Of a stretch of 64,000 nt of DNA, positions 35,083 through 44,726 are shown piece after piece. Under the pieces are notes generated by a model. It did not search any database, was not told the DNA's origin, and saw nothing but the letters and a program-made list of their open reading frames with translations. A program made the position numbers and the translations under genes. Position 1 is the first letter of the stretch, and each line of letters starts with the position of its first letter. The stretch is from Flavobacterium sp. ENC (GTDB lineage: Bacteria; Bacteroidota; Bacteroidia; Flavobacteriales; Flavobacteriaceae). The DNA lies in the NCBI RefSeq assembly GCF_020991415.1, contig NZ_JAJMOY010000008.1:1-64000 (forward strand), given 5' to 3'.

Positions 35083-37098
35083 TTATATTCTTTTTAAAAC
35101 TATTTTTTCAGTTTCTTTAGCAATCATCTTTTGATAGTATTCTTTTAGCATTTCGTATTTTTCAACTGACACAATTGCTTCGTTTATCTGATGAAGGATC
35201 GATAATTGCAATGAATTTCCGCTTTGAGCAATATTAAATTTAAAAGTTCCCAAATTATCCTCCATGGCTAATATTGCCGGAGCAGGCAATGTTTCTACAG
35301 CAAATCCCTCAGGAATTTTAATGGTAATATTGAATCTGTCTGTAAAAGGGAATCCGAAATCTACCGGATATTCGCGGACTTCCTGCTTGAAGGAATTTTC
35401 AGTGTTTGTGTAAAACAACATTGGATCGATATAGATTTTACCTCCAATTACTTCCGCTAAATTGTCTCCTTTAAAAGAATAACTTTCTATTGTTGGCAGT
35501 AAAATTTCTTTTTCGTTTGTTCTGCTGTACTCGCTAATTTCTATTTTATTATTATCGTTTTCAAGTTTTTCAAGGTATACATCCTCTTTAACTCCGTCTA
35601 CCTCATTTCTGTAAGACATGGCATTATAGTCTGTATATTGTCTTCTTACCTTTCCATTTACTTTACCTTCGGCATCAATTTCATAATTAATGAAAACATT
35701 ATCATTGGATGCTTTTTTAGGCATTAAATCAATCGCTTCAGAAGTTCCGTCCTTACGGATCAGTCTTCCCTGCCAGTTCAGAGCTCTGAAAGGCAAAATA
35801 TTAGGAGATGAATATTTACTTGTGGCATCTACTAAAATAATCCCATTTGGCGTTTCCACGGCAGCAATCACATAATTAAAGGCTGTTCGGTTAGGAAATA
35901 AAGCAATCCCGTTAGAACGTGTACTTACTAAAACCGGATTGGCAGTAAGGCCTGCGTTGCGCAACATGGCCGTTAACATCAGATTAATATCGGCAGAATT
36001 TCCTGTTTTTTCTTTATAGGCTTTACGCACACCAACATCACAGCCATAGCTGCTGTTACCATCCCATTTAACCGTTGATTTTACATAGTTCAAGACAGTC
36101 AGGATTATTTCATCAGTGTTTGTAATTCCGGTCAGGAGTTTTTTTAAATCATCCTCGAAGTAACCTGTTTTGTTCAGTTCCGGTCCAAAATCATCATAAT
36201 CGTAAATTGTTTTCACCACTGAATTCCAATCTGATGAAAACGATTTAACAGGACTATTGGGCCATTTAACAGCAGACAGTTCAAAAGACAGGCTCGAGGT
36301 ATAATTATCGATATTATTTACAAAAGATTCGTCTTTTATTGCCGGTAAATCTTCAATAGAATAGGTTGTTTTAACTTCAAAATAATCTGTTTTGTCTGTC
36401 GAAAAACTAGTCTGGGTTACTCTGCCTTCGCTTCGTTCTTTCGTTGTCGATATAATCGTTTTTGACTTGGTCTCAACAGTTTTCTTAGGAAAAACATATC
36501 CTTTTTGCATTACGTTATACACATAATATTCCGGAATAGAGGTTGCAAATTCTGATTTATTTACCGGAATACTATATTGAAATCTCCAGTCTCTCATCCA
36601 GCTCACGAAAGGAGCTCTTACTGTATATTTGAATTCAATAACAGAACCTTCTTTTACATTCGGCAATGAGATTTTCTTCTTCCCGTAAAACTTACTTACC
36701 GGCTCATCAAATATTCCGTCACTTTTTAATTTTGTTTTTTCAACTTTCCCCCCAACAAGGTTAAAGGTATTGGCATCGGATATCTGAACACTTTCTTTTG
36801 AGTTTCCTGAAATGGAATAACCGATAGTCTGATTCGCAAAATCATATCCTTCTTTTTTGTATATTTTGATACGTGTTTCAACTTCAGTGGTTAAAACAAA
36901 ACCATTAATTTCATTATAGTCAAAGTAGGAGATTCCTTTTTTGTACAAAATGGCAGCAACTGCAGCGGTATCTTTAGGATGTTTTTTTTCCTCTAATTCG
37001 GCAACTGACACTTTTCCAAGTTTAAATTCCTGAGCCGTAAGCTGAAGAAAGGAAAAAAGGAAAAAGAATAAAATAATGGGTAGTTGTTTGATTTTCAT
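35083..37098 (-). CDS. DUF3857/transglutaminase-like protein B (degenerate active site)
   Basis: A 671-residue secreted paralogue of the next gene (FKLGKVSVAELEEKKHPKDTAAVAAILYKKG against YELGKVTIAELKEKSNPKDTTAPAAILFKKA). The order is signal peptide, DUF3857, transglutaminase-like core and tail. The core has Ser368 in GNSADINLMLTAMLRNAG where Cys is expected, Tyr409 (FNYVIAA) where His is expected, and Asp424 (VDATSKY). It is thus very probably not a transglutaminase. It starts 8 bp after the first paralogue's stop. Confidence 0.85.
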   Translation of the reverse strand: MKIKQLPIILFFFLFSFLQLTAQEFKLGKVSVAELEEKKHPKDTAAVAAILYKKGISYFDYNEINGFVLTTEVETRIKIYKKEGYDFANQTIGYSISGNSKESVQISDANTFNLVGGKVEKTKLKSDGIFDEPVSKFYGKKKISLPNVKEGSVIEFKYTVRAPFVSWMRDWRFQYSIPVNKSEFATSIPEYYVYNVMQKGYVFPKKTVETKSKTIISTTKERSEGRVTQTSFSTDKTDYFEVKTTYSIEDLPAIKDESFVNNIDNYTSSLSFELSAVKWPNSPVKSFSSDWNSVVKTIYDYDDFGPELNKTGYFEDDLKKLLTGITNTDEIILTVLNYVKSTVKWDGNSSYGCDVGVRKAYKEKTGNSADINLMLTAMLRNAGLTANPVLVSTRSNGIALFPNRTAFNYVIAAVETPNGIILVDATSKYSSPNILPFRALNWQGRLIRKDGTSEAIDLMPKKASNDNVFINYEIDAEGKVNGKVRRQYTDYNAMSYRNEVDGVKEDVYLEKLENDNNKIEISEYSRTNEKEILLPTIESYSFKGDNLAEVIGGKIYIDPMLFYTNTENSFKQEVREYPVDFGFPFTDRFNITIKIPEGFAVETLPAPAILAMEDNLGTFKFNIAQSGNSLQLSILHQINEAIVSVEKYEMLKEYYQKMIAKETEKIVLKRI

Positions 37099-37106
37099 TC
37101 GTGTGA

Positions 37107-39014
37107 TTAATTCTTTGTTAGTATAATTTTGGCGTTATCATTTTTTGACACCTGTTCCATGAAGAGACGGTATTCATCGTATTCTTTATTCGAATATTTT
37201 CCCTTGTTTAAAAACATCGAACGCTTATAAGTCAGTTTGTTGTTTTCTTTTTTGATGATTTCGGTTTTGTATTCCCCGAACTTTCCTTTCAATTCGAAAT
37301 TTCCCGGAAGAAACTCCACAGTAAAACCTGCCGGAAGGTTAATTTCGATTTCATCAGAATCCAGATAGCCACGCTGAATCTGAAACGGATTTTTCCTGTT
37401 TCGGATTCGTTTTACATTCCCATTGCTCCTATTGAATGCATCAACGGCAAAGATCATCTTATTGGCAGAAATAGTCGCATAATTTATGGCACTGATTTCA
37501 ACATTCTCCGTAAAACGAATATTTTCCTTATCGTTTGTAAAAGTTATTTTTCCTAATTTCAAATTATTGATATTATCCCAGTATTCTTTGTAATGCGCTT
37601 CTTTTTCCGTGGGCTGTAAATGCTCCACTCTTGCTTTTGAGTTATATTGAGATCCGCCGGACACTATTGAAACTGAACCTGAAAAATTACCATTTTCATC
37701 TATCGTATAGTGGCCTTTATCGGTTTGATCATTGCCTTTATCTTCGTATATTTTAGTTCGTACAATTACACCGCCTTCAGGCTTCACCACCAGTACATCC
37801 CTGTCATCTGTAAATGTTCCCTGATAACCAAAAGGATCGTCCTGGCTTGTACATTCAAGCCATGTGTAATTATCCCCTGTCGGAATTGCCAATATCATGT
37901 GGTTTCCCTGCATCGAAACAAAATCAGACTGGATATTTCTTTTATAACTATCACCATATAAAATAGTGTTGTATGAAGGAACATCGACAGCTTCCAGAAG
38001 GGCTTTTGTATAATTGGTCAGGGCTTTACAATCACCATAACCCAAACGGTCTACATCAGTGGCAAGCATTGGTTTCCATCCTCCGATACCAATCGCAATA
38101 TTTACATATCTTGATTTTTTCTGAACATAATCATAGATGATTTTTGCTTTTTTAACGGGATCTTTTTCATTACCGACCAGAGCTTTTATTTTTGTTTTGG
38201 TTTCTTCCGGCAAAATAGTAGTTCCGGTTAGAATTTTATCACCGTACCATTTACCGAATGCTTCCCATGTTTTTGCTGTTCCATCTACACCTTCCAGATG
38301 AAAATTTTCCAGACCCATCATTACTCTTGGAAAAAGATCTGAGAAAGAAGGGCTGTAATCTTCCGGTTTCTGCGCTAAAATGTTAGTTCCGACATAAGAT
38401 AGCCTGGTATCCGTATCTATTGTTTTTTTGATATTAAGACCGGCAAATTGAAATTCTTTCTTTTTAAATCCGAGGTTGTTCGGGTAAGTAACATTTAAAA
38501 TGCATTTCTCGACACTCAGATTATAACCGCCCAAAAAGTACCATTGCGGTATAAAGGCCGTATTTGAAGTTTCAGTTTCACTGGTATAAACTACCGTAAA
38601 GGGATAGGATATCGGGGTATATTCCAGAAAAAGAATCCGACTGTCTGAAAAAAGAGTGCTTCCTCCTACCGTGCTTTGATCCTTAAAATCTTTTCTTTTG
38701 ATTTTTTTTAGTTCCTTACCAAAAGCATCATACACTACAGCTTCAATATTTTTTACAGAAGTTGTTTTATCGTAGTTCTGATAGGCATCAATGTCGCTTA
38801 GTCCTTTCTCATTAAAAACAGATACGACTCTTTGCGTTTTAATGTTCATGCTGCGTTGCGATTCAATGGTAATATCCATCTGATCTAAACGAACAACTGC
38901 ATCCGCATTTTCTTTGAGACTGTCAGAAATAGAAATGGTAGTATATTCAGTCTTTTGAGCAAAAGAAATGAAGGAAAATAAGAAAAAAAACAACGCGCAA
39001 TATGGCTTTTTCAT
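37107..39014 (-). CDS. DUF3857/transglutaminase-like protein A (active-site residues present)
   Basis: A 635-residue secreted protein. The start MKKPYCALFFFLFSF at 39014 is preferred to an in-frame ATG at 39044, because the -7 box TATATTTG (39031-39038) lies between them. DUF3857 at about 30-210, then a transglutaminase core with Cys329 (LGYGDCKALTNYTKALL), His372 (QGNHMILA) and an acidic Glu387 in WLECTS. It is more diverged than the two downstream paralogues. Role unknown; likely envelope. Confidence 0.87.
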   Translation of the reverse strand: MKKPYCALFFFLFSFISFAQKTEYTTISISDSLKENADAVVRLDQMDITIESQRSMNIKTQRVVSVFNEKGLSDIDAYQNYDKTTSVKNIEAVVYDAFGKELKKIKRKDFKDQSTVGGSTLFSDSRILFLEYTPISYPFTVVYTSETETSNTAFIPQWYFLGGYNLSVEKCILNVTYPNNLGFKKKEFQFAGLNIKKTIDTDTRLSYVGTNILAQKPEDYSPSFSDLFPRVMMGLENFHLEGVDGTAKTWEAFGKWYGDKILTGTTILPEETKTKIKALVGNEKDPVKKAKIIYDYVQKKSRYVNIAIGIGGWKPMLATDVDRLGYGDCKALTNYTKALLEAVDVPSYNTILYGDSYKRNIQSDFVSMQGNHMILAIPTGDNYTWLECTSQDDPFGYQGTFTDDRDVLVVKPEGGVIVRTKIYEDKGNDQTDKGHYTIDENGNFSGSVSIVSGGSQYNSKARVEHLQPTEKEAHYKEYWDNINNLKLGKITFTNDKENIRFTENVEISAINYATISANKMIFAVDAFNRSNGNVKRIRNRKNPFQIQRGYLDSDEIEINLPAGFTVEFLPGNFELKGKFGEYKTEIIKKENNKLTYKRSMFLNKGKYSNKEYDEYRLFMEQVSKNDNAKIILTKN

Positions 39015-39030
39015 TAACAGGGAATTTCGC

Positions 39031-39038
39031 CAAATATA
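39031..39038 (-). promoter_or_regulatory. Candidate -7 box (TATATTTG) of the DUF3857 operon
   Basis: Exact match to TAnnTTTG on the minus strand, 17 bp upstream of the chosen start at 39014. It argues against the longer reading frame. Confidence 0.5.
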
Positions 39039-39077
39039 TACCAATTTTAGAAATCCTTAACATATCTTTAAGAATAT

Positions 39078-39530
39078 TTACACTCTGTTTTTGCTGTCTA
39101 TTAAAATGGTAACCGGACCGTCATTTAAAAGCCTGACTTTCATGTCCGCACCAAAGATTCCTGCCTGTACTTTTTTATTAAACTCCTTCTCCAGAGTGGT
39201 TATGAAGTTCTCGTACATTGGAATAGCAAATTCCGGTTTTGCTGCTTTTATATACGAAGGACGATTTCCTTTTTTGGTAGCTGCATGTAAGGTAAACTGG
39301 CTTACAACAATAATGTCACCATCGACATCCTCAACAGAACAATTCATGACCTCGTTTTCATCACCGAAAATCCTCATTTTTATGATTTTCCCAGCCAGCC
39401 AGTCGATGTCTTCCTGCGTATCGGCGTCTTCGATTCCGACTAAAACCAGTAAACCTTTTTGAATATCAGCTGTTTTATTTCCGTCAACTGTAACTGATGC
39501 TTCTGAAACTCTTTGAAGAACAACTCTCAT
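39078..39530 (-). CDS. dtd: D-aminoacyl-tRNA deacylase
   Basis: A 150-residue enzyme that removes D-amino acids (and glycine from tRNA-Ala) from mischarged tRNA. Signatures: MRVVLQRVSEASVTVDG at the start, VVSQFTLHAATKKGNRPSY (the SQxTL motif) and the NxPVT-type motif LNDGPVTILID. Length is normal for the family. It lies between rsgA/the four-helix-bundle gene and the DUF3857 genes on the same strand. Confidence 0.95.
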   Translation of the reverse strand: MRVVLQRVSEASVTVDGNKTADIQKGLLVLVGIEDADTQEDIDWLAGKIIKMRIFGDENEVMNCSVEDVDGDIIVVSQFTLHAATKKGNRPSYIKAAKPEFAIPMYENFITTLEKEFNKKVQAGIFGADMKVRLLNDGPVTILIDSKNRV

Positions 39531-39564
39531 ACTAATTGTGAATTTTGAATGGTAAATTGTGAAT

Positions 39565-39927
39565 TTATTTTGCAGTTAGTTTTTGTTTAGATGTAATAAT
39601 AATTGACGCTAAAATTTTATTTATTTCAATAATATCCGATTTTATGGATTGGAATTGAGCATCATTCAAATAACCAGACTGAAACAACAATTCTAACCAA
39701 TAATCTGTTTCATTGGCTTCTTTTTGTGCGATTGCAAGTTTATGAATGAAATCTTTTTTACTTTCTGCTTGTTCAGACTCGCGAACTAAAGCCCCTATTG
39801 CTGTTCCACTTCGAAGCAATTGTTTACTTAAAATAAATTCTTTTTTTTCTTCATTCAAAAATTGAAATAATTTAATAATCCTTAAAGCAAAATTAAAAGA
39901 CTTTGTTTTTATTACATTATCTGCCAT
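39565..39927 (-). CDS. Four-helix-bundle (S23/IVS-type) protein
   Basis: A 120-residue all-helical protein of the 23S rRNA intervening-sequence/four-helix-bundle family (KSFNFALRIIKLFQFLNEEKKEFILSKQLLRSGTAIGALVRES then the EQAESKKDFIHKLAIAQKEANETDYWLELL block). Function unknown in general. It is not inside an rRNA here but between rsgA and dtd, and AATTTACAATTTACA-type repeats flank its 5' side (39928-39968). Confidence 0.88.
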   Translation of the reverse strand: MADNVIKTKSFNFALRIIKLFQFLNEEKKEFILSKQLLRSGTAIGALVRESEQAESKKDFIHKLAIAQKEANETDYWLELLFQSGYLNDAQFQSIKSDIIEINKILASIIITSKQKLTAK

Positions 39928-39971
39928 AATTCACATTTCACCATTTACAATTTACAATTTACAATTTATCA

Positions 39972-40949
39972 CTATTTCCTCAACTCATCACTTGCTTTTC
40001 GGTCTTCGTCATAAGAGTCGGTACGATAATTTTCATCATCGCCTTCGAGGATTTTTAAATAACTATTGTAACGGGACCAAGCGATCTCGTCTCTTTCCAA
40101 TGCGGCTTTTATGGCGCAATGCGGTTCTTCTTTATGCAGACAGTTATTAAACTTGCATTGGTCTTTTAGTTTAAAAAACTCAGGAAAGTAACCACTGATT
40201 TCTTCTTTTTCCATGTCTACGATCCCAAAACCTTTAATTCCGGGTGTATCAATGATTTTGGCATTAAAAGACAAGTCGTACATCTCCGCAAAGGTGGTCG
40301 TGTGCTGTCCTTGTTTACTGGCTTCAGAAATGGTTTTGGTTTTAAGATGCAGGGAAGGTTCCATCGCATTAACCAGAGTGGATTTTCCGACACCTGAATG
40401 TCCGGAGAACATACTTACCTTACCAATCATCATTTCTTTTAATTCCTCAACCCCTTTCATTTCTGTAGAAGAAACACGAAGGCATTTATACCCGATCTGC
40501 TGATACACGTATTGCATGTACAATTGATCTTCCAGCGTTGGTTCGTCAAAAGTATCTATTTTATTAAAAACCAGAATCGTTTCAATATTGTATGCTTCGG
40601 CAGTTACCAGAAAACGGTCTATAAAATTGAAGGTTGTCGGCGGATTATTAATGGTAATCAATAAAAACACACGATCAATATTCGACGCAATAATATGCAT
40701 CTGATGCGATAAATTAACCGATTTACGAACGATGTAATTCTTTCTTTCGTGAATATTAAAAATCGTTCCCGTTACGGCATCAGAAGTTTCTTCGAGTTCA
40801 TAATCGACAATATCGCCTACAGCAATAGGATTGGTACTTTTGATCCCTTTCATCCTGAACTTTCCTTTCATACGGCATTCTATAAAATCACCTTTTTCAG
40901 ATTTTACGGTGTACCAGCTTCCTGTAGATTTATAAACGAGTCCTGTCAT
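39972..40949 (-). CDS. rsgA: Ribosome small-subunit-dependent GTPase A
   Basis: A 325-residue circularly permuted GTPase for late 30S ribosome maturation. An OB-fold (1-70) is followed by G4 VFNKID, the P-loop FSGHSGVGKSTLVNAM (about 183-196) and G3 IDTPGIKGFG. The zinc-binding knuckle is CKFNNCLHKEEPHCAIKAAL. The order of motifs (G4 before G1) is diagnostic. Promoter elements TTG and TAATTTTG lie at 41015-41046. Confidence 0.95.
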   Translation of the reverse strand: MTGLVYKSTGSWYTVKSEKGDFIECRMKGKFRMKGIKSTNPIAVGDIVDYELEETSDAVTGTIFNIHERKNYIVRKSVNLSHQMHIIASNIDRVFLLITINNPPTTFNFIDRFLVTAEAYNIETILVFNKIDTFDEPTLEDQLYMQYVYQQIGYKCLRVSSTEMKGVEELKEMMIGKVSMFSGHSGVGKSTLVNAMEPSLHLKTKTISEASKQGQHTTTFAEMYDLSFNAKIIDTPGIKGFGIVDMEKEEISGYFPEFFKLKDQCKFNNCLHKEEPHCAIKAALERDEIAWSRYNSYLKILEGDDENYRTDSYDEDRKASDELRK

Positions 40950-41014
40950 TCAAATTGTAGATTTCAGATTTTAGATTTTAGATGTATTCTTAAAAACTAA
41001 AAAATATTAAAAGG

Positions 41015-41046
41015 CAAAATTACGTTTTTAGAATTGAACAACGCAA
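41015..41046 (-). promoter_or_regulatory. Candidate rsgA promoter
   Basis: TAATTTTG on the minus strand (41015-41022), with TTG at 41039-41041 (16-bp gap) or 41044-41046 (21-bp gap), 66 bp upstream of the rsgA start. Confidence 0.5.
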
Positions 41047-41090
41047 CTTCGCCTTTTAAAATTAAAAAACAGCTCCTAAAACGGACTCAT

Positions 41091-44000
41091 TTACCAAATA
41101 ATTTCGGCCAGAATTTCATTTTCTTTGATTTTCCCTAACTGAATTGTTTTTAAAGTTTTGGAAGTTTTTCCGGCTCTGGTCGTATAAATTTCTACCATAA
41201 CAGTTGCCGGGCCGCTTTCGGTTAATTCTCTTTCGCCAAAATAATTGGTTTTAATCTGATATTTGCCTTTTATCGCATTTCGGATTAAATATTGTTCCGG
41301 CCCGTAGCCTTGTGTAAAATCTTTAGAAAATCGCGCTCCGGCTTGTGTACTTCTGTGTCCGTAAAAACATTCTTCGCCATTAGGTTCAATAATATGCAAA
41401 TCCAAATCGACATCCATCAGGTTCCAGTTCATAATAATTCGGATATCAACCGGCATTTTATCCAGGTACTTTTTATCCAGCTTACCCGTTTTCAGATTTT
41501 TGTGTTCGATCATCAGCCGATTAATATCCATAAGGATGATATCTTCTACACCTTCGTATTGCCCGCTCATTTCTCCGTAATAATTCACTTCCAGTGCTTT
41601 AATCAATTGGTCGAAAGCTTCCTGATATTTTCCTGCATCTTCCAGGGCCAAAGCATAATCCCTAAGGCTCTGTGGTTCATGTGCTCTCCATTTTGCAATT
41701 TTTCCTGCCGTAAACAAAGCATCATCAAAATCCTTCCATTGACGCAGCGTATAGGTTAAGGTTTTATAAAGCTGATGGTTTTCGAGTCCTAAATCGGCAA
41801 TGTTGCTAATGATCTGCAATGCTTTTCTGACATCACCCTGGTTGTAAAAAAAGTGCGCCACATCAAAATAAAAAGCAGGGTTTCTTTCCTGTGCATTTCT
41901 TAATTCAAAATACAGAGCATATTGTTTTTCTTTCGGCGCAGAAGCCAGCGCTTTTAAATACAAGCGATCCGGATTCCAGGTTTTAGGTTCATTTTCGATT
42001 TCATTTGATTCTGCATATTCCACGTCTTCATCTTCGACATCTGAATCTTTTTTAGCATCAGAAATGGCTTCGTTCTCACTGCTGATCATTTGATCACTGG
42101 TTACTGATGGCGCTATTTGAACTCCGGCCACTTTACCGGCAAGCGCTACTGGCATACTGGCATTATTAGAAATACTTTCTTGTGAAACCACCTGAGTAGA
42201 ATACCCAACTGATTTACGTGCTCTGGTAGTGCCCAATGCCGTTACGACCACTTCTTGTAAGTGTTGTGAACTCTCTCGTAACTGAACCCTGATCTGATTG
42301 TTTCTGCCCACATTCACCTGAGAAGATTCATAGCCAATGAAGCCCACATTCAGATTACTGTTTTCGGGAGCCTGTATCGTAAATTTACCCTCAAAATCAG
42401 TATTCACTCCTCCTCTTTCCCCATTTATACGAACCACAGCTCCGGGTAACGGCAAGCCCTGAGCATCGACAATAACGCCCGAAATAAATCCTGCCGGAAC
42501 TCTTGTACTTCTGCTGGAACTCACATTTGAACCACTGTTATTCGGTCTTCGGGGATGTCTAACTTTTACCTTTGGCTGCTGTTTTGGAGCTGTATATTTA
42601 AGATCTTGCTTCCACCAGGAATTTAATGTGGCAAAATAATCTTCAATACTTTCCCAATTATTTTTTTGTGCGGCCAAATTAGTATCCTGTTCCTGTTTCT
42701 TCATTCGATCAAATTCGGCACGCAATTCTGCAGGCGGTACGATATCGTAAGCGATATAATCGCGGATATCTTCCAGAACAATCAGGGAGGTGTTTTTGGT
42801 TATAATTCCGTATTTCTTGCCCAGAAGTTCGATTTCATCTGCATTTTTCTCATATTGCAAATCGAGATTGGCTATTTTTTTCTGGGCCCAGAGTTTTTCA
42901 ATATTGACATCTGCTGTATTTTGAGCAACAGCATCCAGAGAGATTTTTCGCTCCACAACCACAGTATTATTATAACCAAACAACAAGATGATTTCACTTT
43001 TCGGATTGAGGGAAATACCGGAAAAACTAAAACTCCCCGAAACCGAAGTACCTTTCATTGGAAATAAATCCGTGATGGTGTAATTTTCCTTTATTCCTAA
43101 AAATTTCAAATTATTGTTTACCAGCTTATCTAAAGCATTTGTCTCATTCAATTGATTCAGATTGATAAAATTACCGCCGGTTTTCATGGCAGCAAAATTC
43201 AGGAAAGCAAAATCAGAAGAAACAGAAGACGTAATCGTATAAACCGGAATACTTGTTTTCGGCAAAACATTTTCGCTCAAAGAAGATAATCCATCCGAAA
43301 AAAACAAAAATTCATCATGGACTGGAAAATTTATTTGTGAAAAACGGGTGCCGCCGTCGTATTTTGTATTTTGTAAAACGGATTTTAATTCCGTCCAGTT
43401 ACCGTCTGAAATCACAAATTCCTTTTGTTTTTCGAATGTATAATTTAAAAAATATAAGGTTACTTTGGTATTTTTTATTTTTTGAAAATAGGCATCAAGT
43501 AAATTCAGTTCCTTTTTTAAATCGCGTGTTTTACAGCTCAAAGAATTATCCCAGACCAAACCAATCGAGGCTGGCGCTTTTTTAGCAACTTTATTTCCTT
43601 CTACAAACGTATTTCCGTAAAAATAATATTGACCTCCCAAATTCTGCATCAGTACACTTGGCGCATTTTCCTGTATCGGAATATTAAAAAGTAATTTTTC
43701 GGAAGGCTGATAATTTTCTTTTTTGAAAGAAGTCTGAAAAGACTGATTCCATTTTGAAAAAACAATCTGCTCACCAGAGTTTTCATTCACCGTCGGCGAA
43801 GCGGCAGTTCCCAAAACGGAAACATTAATTTCAAATTTATCCAGCTTTTTTGGGTAACGGCTCACCAGCTGATACGCAAGATTGTTTTTATCGAAAGCAG
43901 AAAGTTCTTCTTCGTAGCCAATAATAACGATTCGTTCGCCATTTGGCATTAAGGGATAAATTCTCGTTCTAAAATTATTTCCATCTACCTTTTCCAACAA

Positions 44001-44393
44001 TCCCGGATCAACGCGACGATGTTCGATCGCTTCGAAAACCTGTTTTCCTTTGTTTTTATTTACCGGAACGGCTTCACGCATTTTCCCGTTGATATCAATG
44101 GCATATCTGGAAACCGAAACATTTTCCGGCAACGGAAAAATAAGCTCCGCTTCCATCTGACGGCTGCCCGAATTAAAAAAATGCATCTCAGCAGTGGTGT
44201 AAGCAATATTCCCAACCACTTTTACATTGACAATAAGCTGACTCATTCTGACACTTTCCGCGGCATCACCTTTTACAGTCAATTCAGGGCTCTGTGCAAA
44301 AGTTTTCGTTCCTGCGAACAATAAAACAAAAAGGAATAATTTCAGGATTCCCTGAAAAATTTCGGGCTTCGATAAACAGATTTTCGATTTCAT
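41091..44393 (-). CDS. VIT/vWA protein with SusC-like plug fragment, TPR and DUF2135 parts
   Basis: A 1100-residue secreted protein (signal peptide to about FAQS). Order: VIT domain (about 37-165; VDPGLLEKVDGNNFRTRIYPL), vWA-like domain (about 262-420) with a DxSxS MIDAS-type motif in WDNSLSCKT, then a carboxypeptidase D regulatory-like repeat (about 632-705; ISGVIVDAQGLPLPGAVVRI). There follows a piece of SusC/RagA plug (EVVVTALGTTRARKSVGYST, then ALAGKVAGVQIAPSV), acidic linker (about 770-800), TPR region (about 800-960) and DUF2135 at the C-terminus (MDVDLDLHIIEPNGEECFYG). There is no beta barrel. The function is unknown; the fusion is unusual. Confidence 0.85.
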   Translation of the reverse strand: MKSKICLSKPEIFQGILKLFLFVLLFAGTKTFAQSPELTVKGDAAESVRMSQLIVNVKVVGNIAYTTAEMHFFNSGSRQMEAELIFPLPENVSVSRYAIDINGKMREAVPVNKNKGKQVFEAIEHRRVDPGLLEKVDGNNFRTRIYPLMPNGERIVIIGYEEELSAFDKNNLAYQLVSRYPKKLDKFEINVSVLGTAASPTVNENSGEQIVFSKWNQSFQTSFKKENYQPSEKLLFNIPIQENAPSVLMQNLGGQYYFYGNTFVEGNKVAKKAPASIGLVWDNSLSCKTRDLKKELNLLDAYFQKIKNTKVTLYFLNYTFEKQKEFVISDGNWTELKSVLQNTKYDGGTRFSQINFPVHDEFLFFSDGLSSLSENVLPKTSIPVYTITSSVSSDFAFLNFAAMKTGGNFINLNQLNETNALDKLVNNNLKFLGIKENYTITDLFPMKGTSVSGSFSFSGISLNPKSEIILLFGYNNTVVVERKISLDAVAQNTADVNIEKLWAQKKIANLDLQYEKNADEIELLGKKYGIITKNTSLIVLEDIRDYIAYDIVPPAELRAEFDRMKKQEQDTNLAAQKNNWESIEDYFATLNSWWKQDLKYTAPKQQPKVKVRHPRRPNNSGSNVSSSRSTRVPAGFISGVIVDAQGLPLPGAVVRINGERGGVNTDFEGKFTIQAPENSNLNVGFIGYESSQVNVGRNNQIRVQLRESSQHLQEVVVTALGTTRARKSVGYSTQVVSQESISNNASMPVALAGKVAGVQIAPSVTSDQMISSENEAISDAKKDSDVEDEDVEYAESNEIENEPKTWNPDRLYLKALASAPKEKQYALYFELRNAQERNPAFYFDVAHFFYNQGDVRKALQIISNIADLGLENHQLYKTLTYTLRQWKDFDDALFTAGKIAKWRAHEPQSLRDYALALEDAGKYQEAFDQLIKALEVNYYGEMSGQYEGVEDIILMDINRLMIEHKNLKTGKLDKKYLDKMPVDIRIIMNWNLMDVDLDLHIIEPNGEECFYGHRSTQAGARFSKDFTQGYGPEQYLIRNAIKGKYQIKTNYFGERELTESGPATVMVEIYTTRAGKTSKTLKTIQLGKIKENEILAEIIW

Positions 44394-44530
44394 AACATAG
44401 AAGTTAAGGTTGTATATAACTATAGAGTATATAAAATCTAAAAAGGTTGGAATAGATTATAAAAAAAATTAAACCATATAAGGTATATAAGAAATATTAG
44501 TTCAGAATTGAAATTAAAAGCCTTGAAAAA

Positions 44531-44624
44531 CATAGCCCAAGGTTTTAACCTTGGGGACAAAGATTCGCGATTCAAAAAGATTGCGAACATTGATTGCATC
44601 CCAAGGTTAAAACCTTGGGCTATG
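44531..44624. repeat. Compound inverted repeat, CCCAAGGTTTTAACCTTGGG
   Basis: Arm 1 (44531-44555) and arm 2 (44600-44624) are perfect complements over 25 bp (CATAG plus CCCAAGGTTTTAACCTTGGG). Each arm is itself a palindrome, so small hairpins or one long hairpin may form. Confidence 0.85.
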
Positions 44625-44726
44625 TGTATATAGAAAATTCTATTTAACCTTCTATAACCTATATCCTTTAAAACCAAAAAAAATCTCCAAAGCCTTACAG
44701 CAATAGAGATTTTAAAATTTTTACCA

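Noticed and set aside
44438-44677. 79-residue minus-strand open frame between the VIT gene and the aromatic operon
   Set aside because: It runs through the two CCCAAGG palindromes, and its residues mirror the repeat. No protein-like composition and no promoter.
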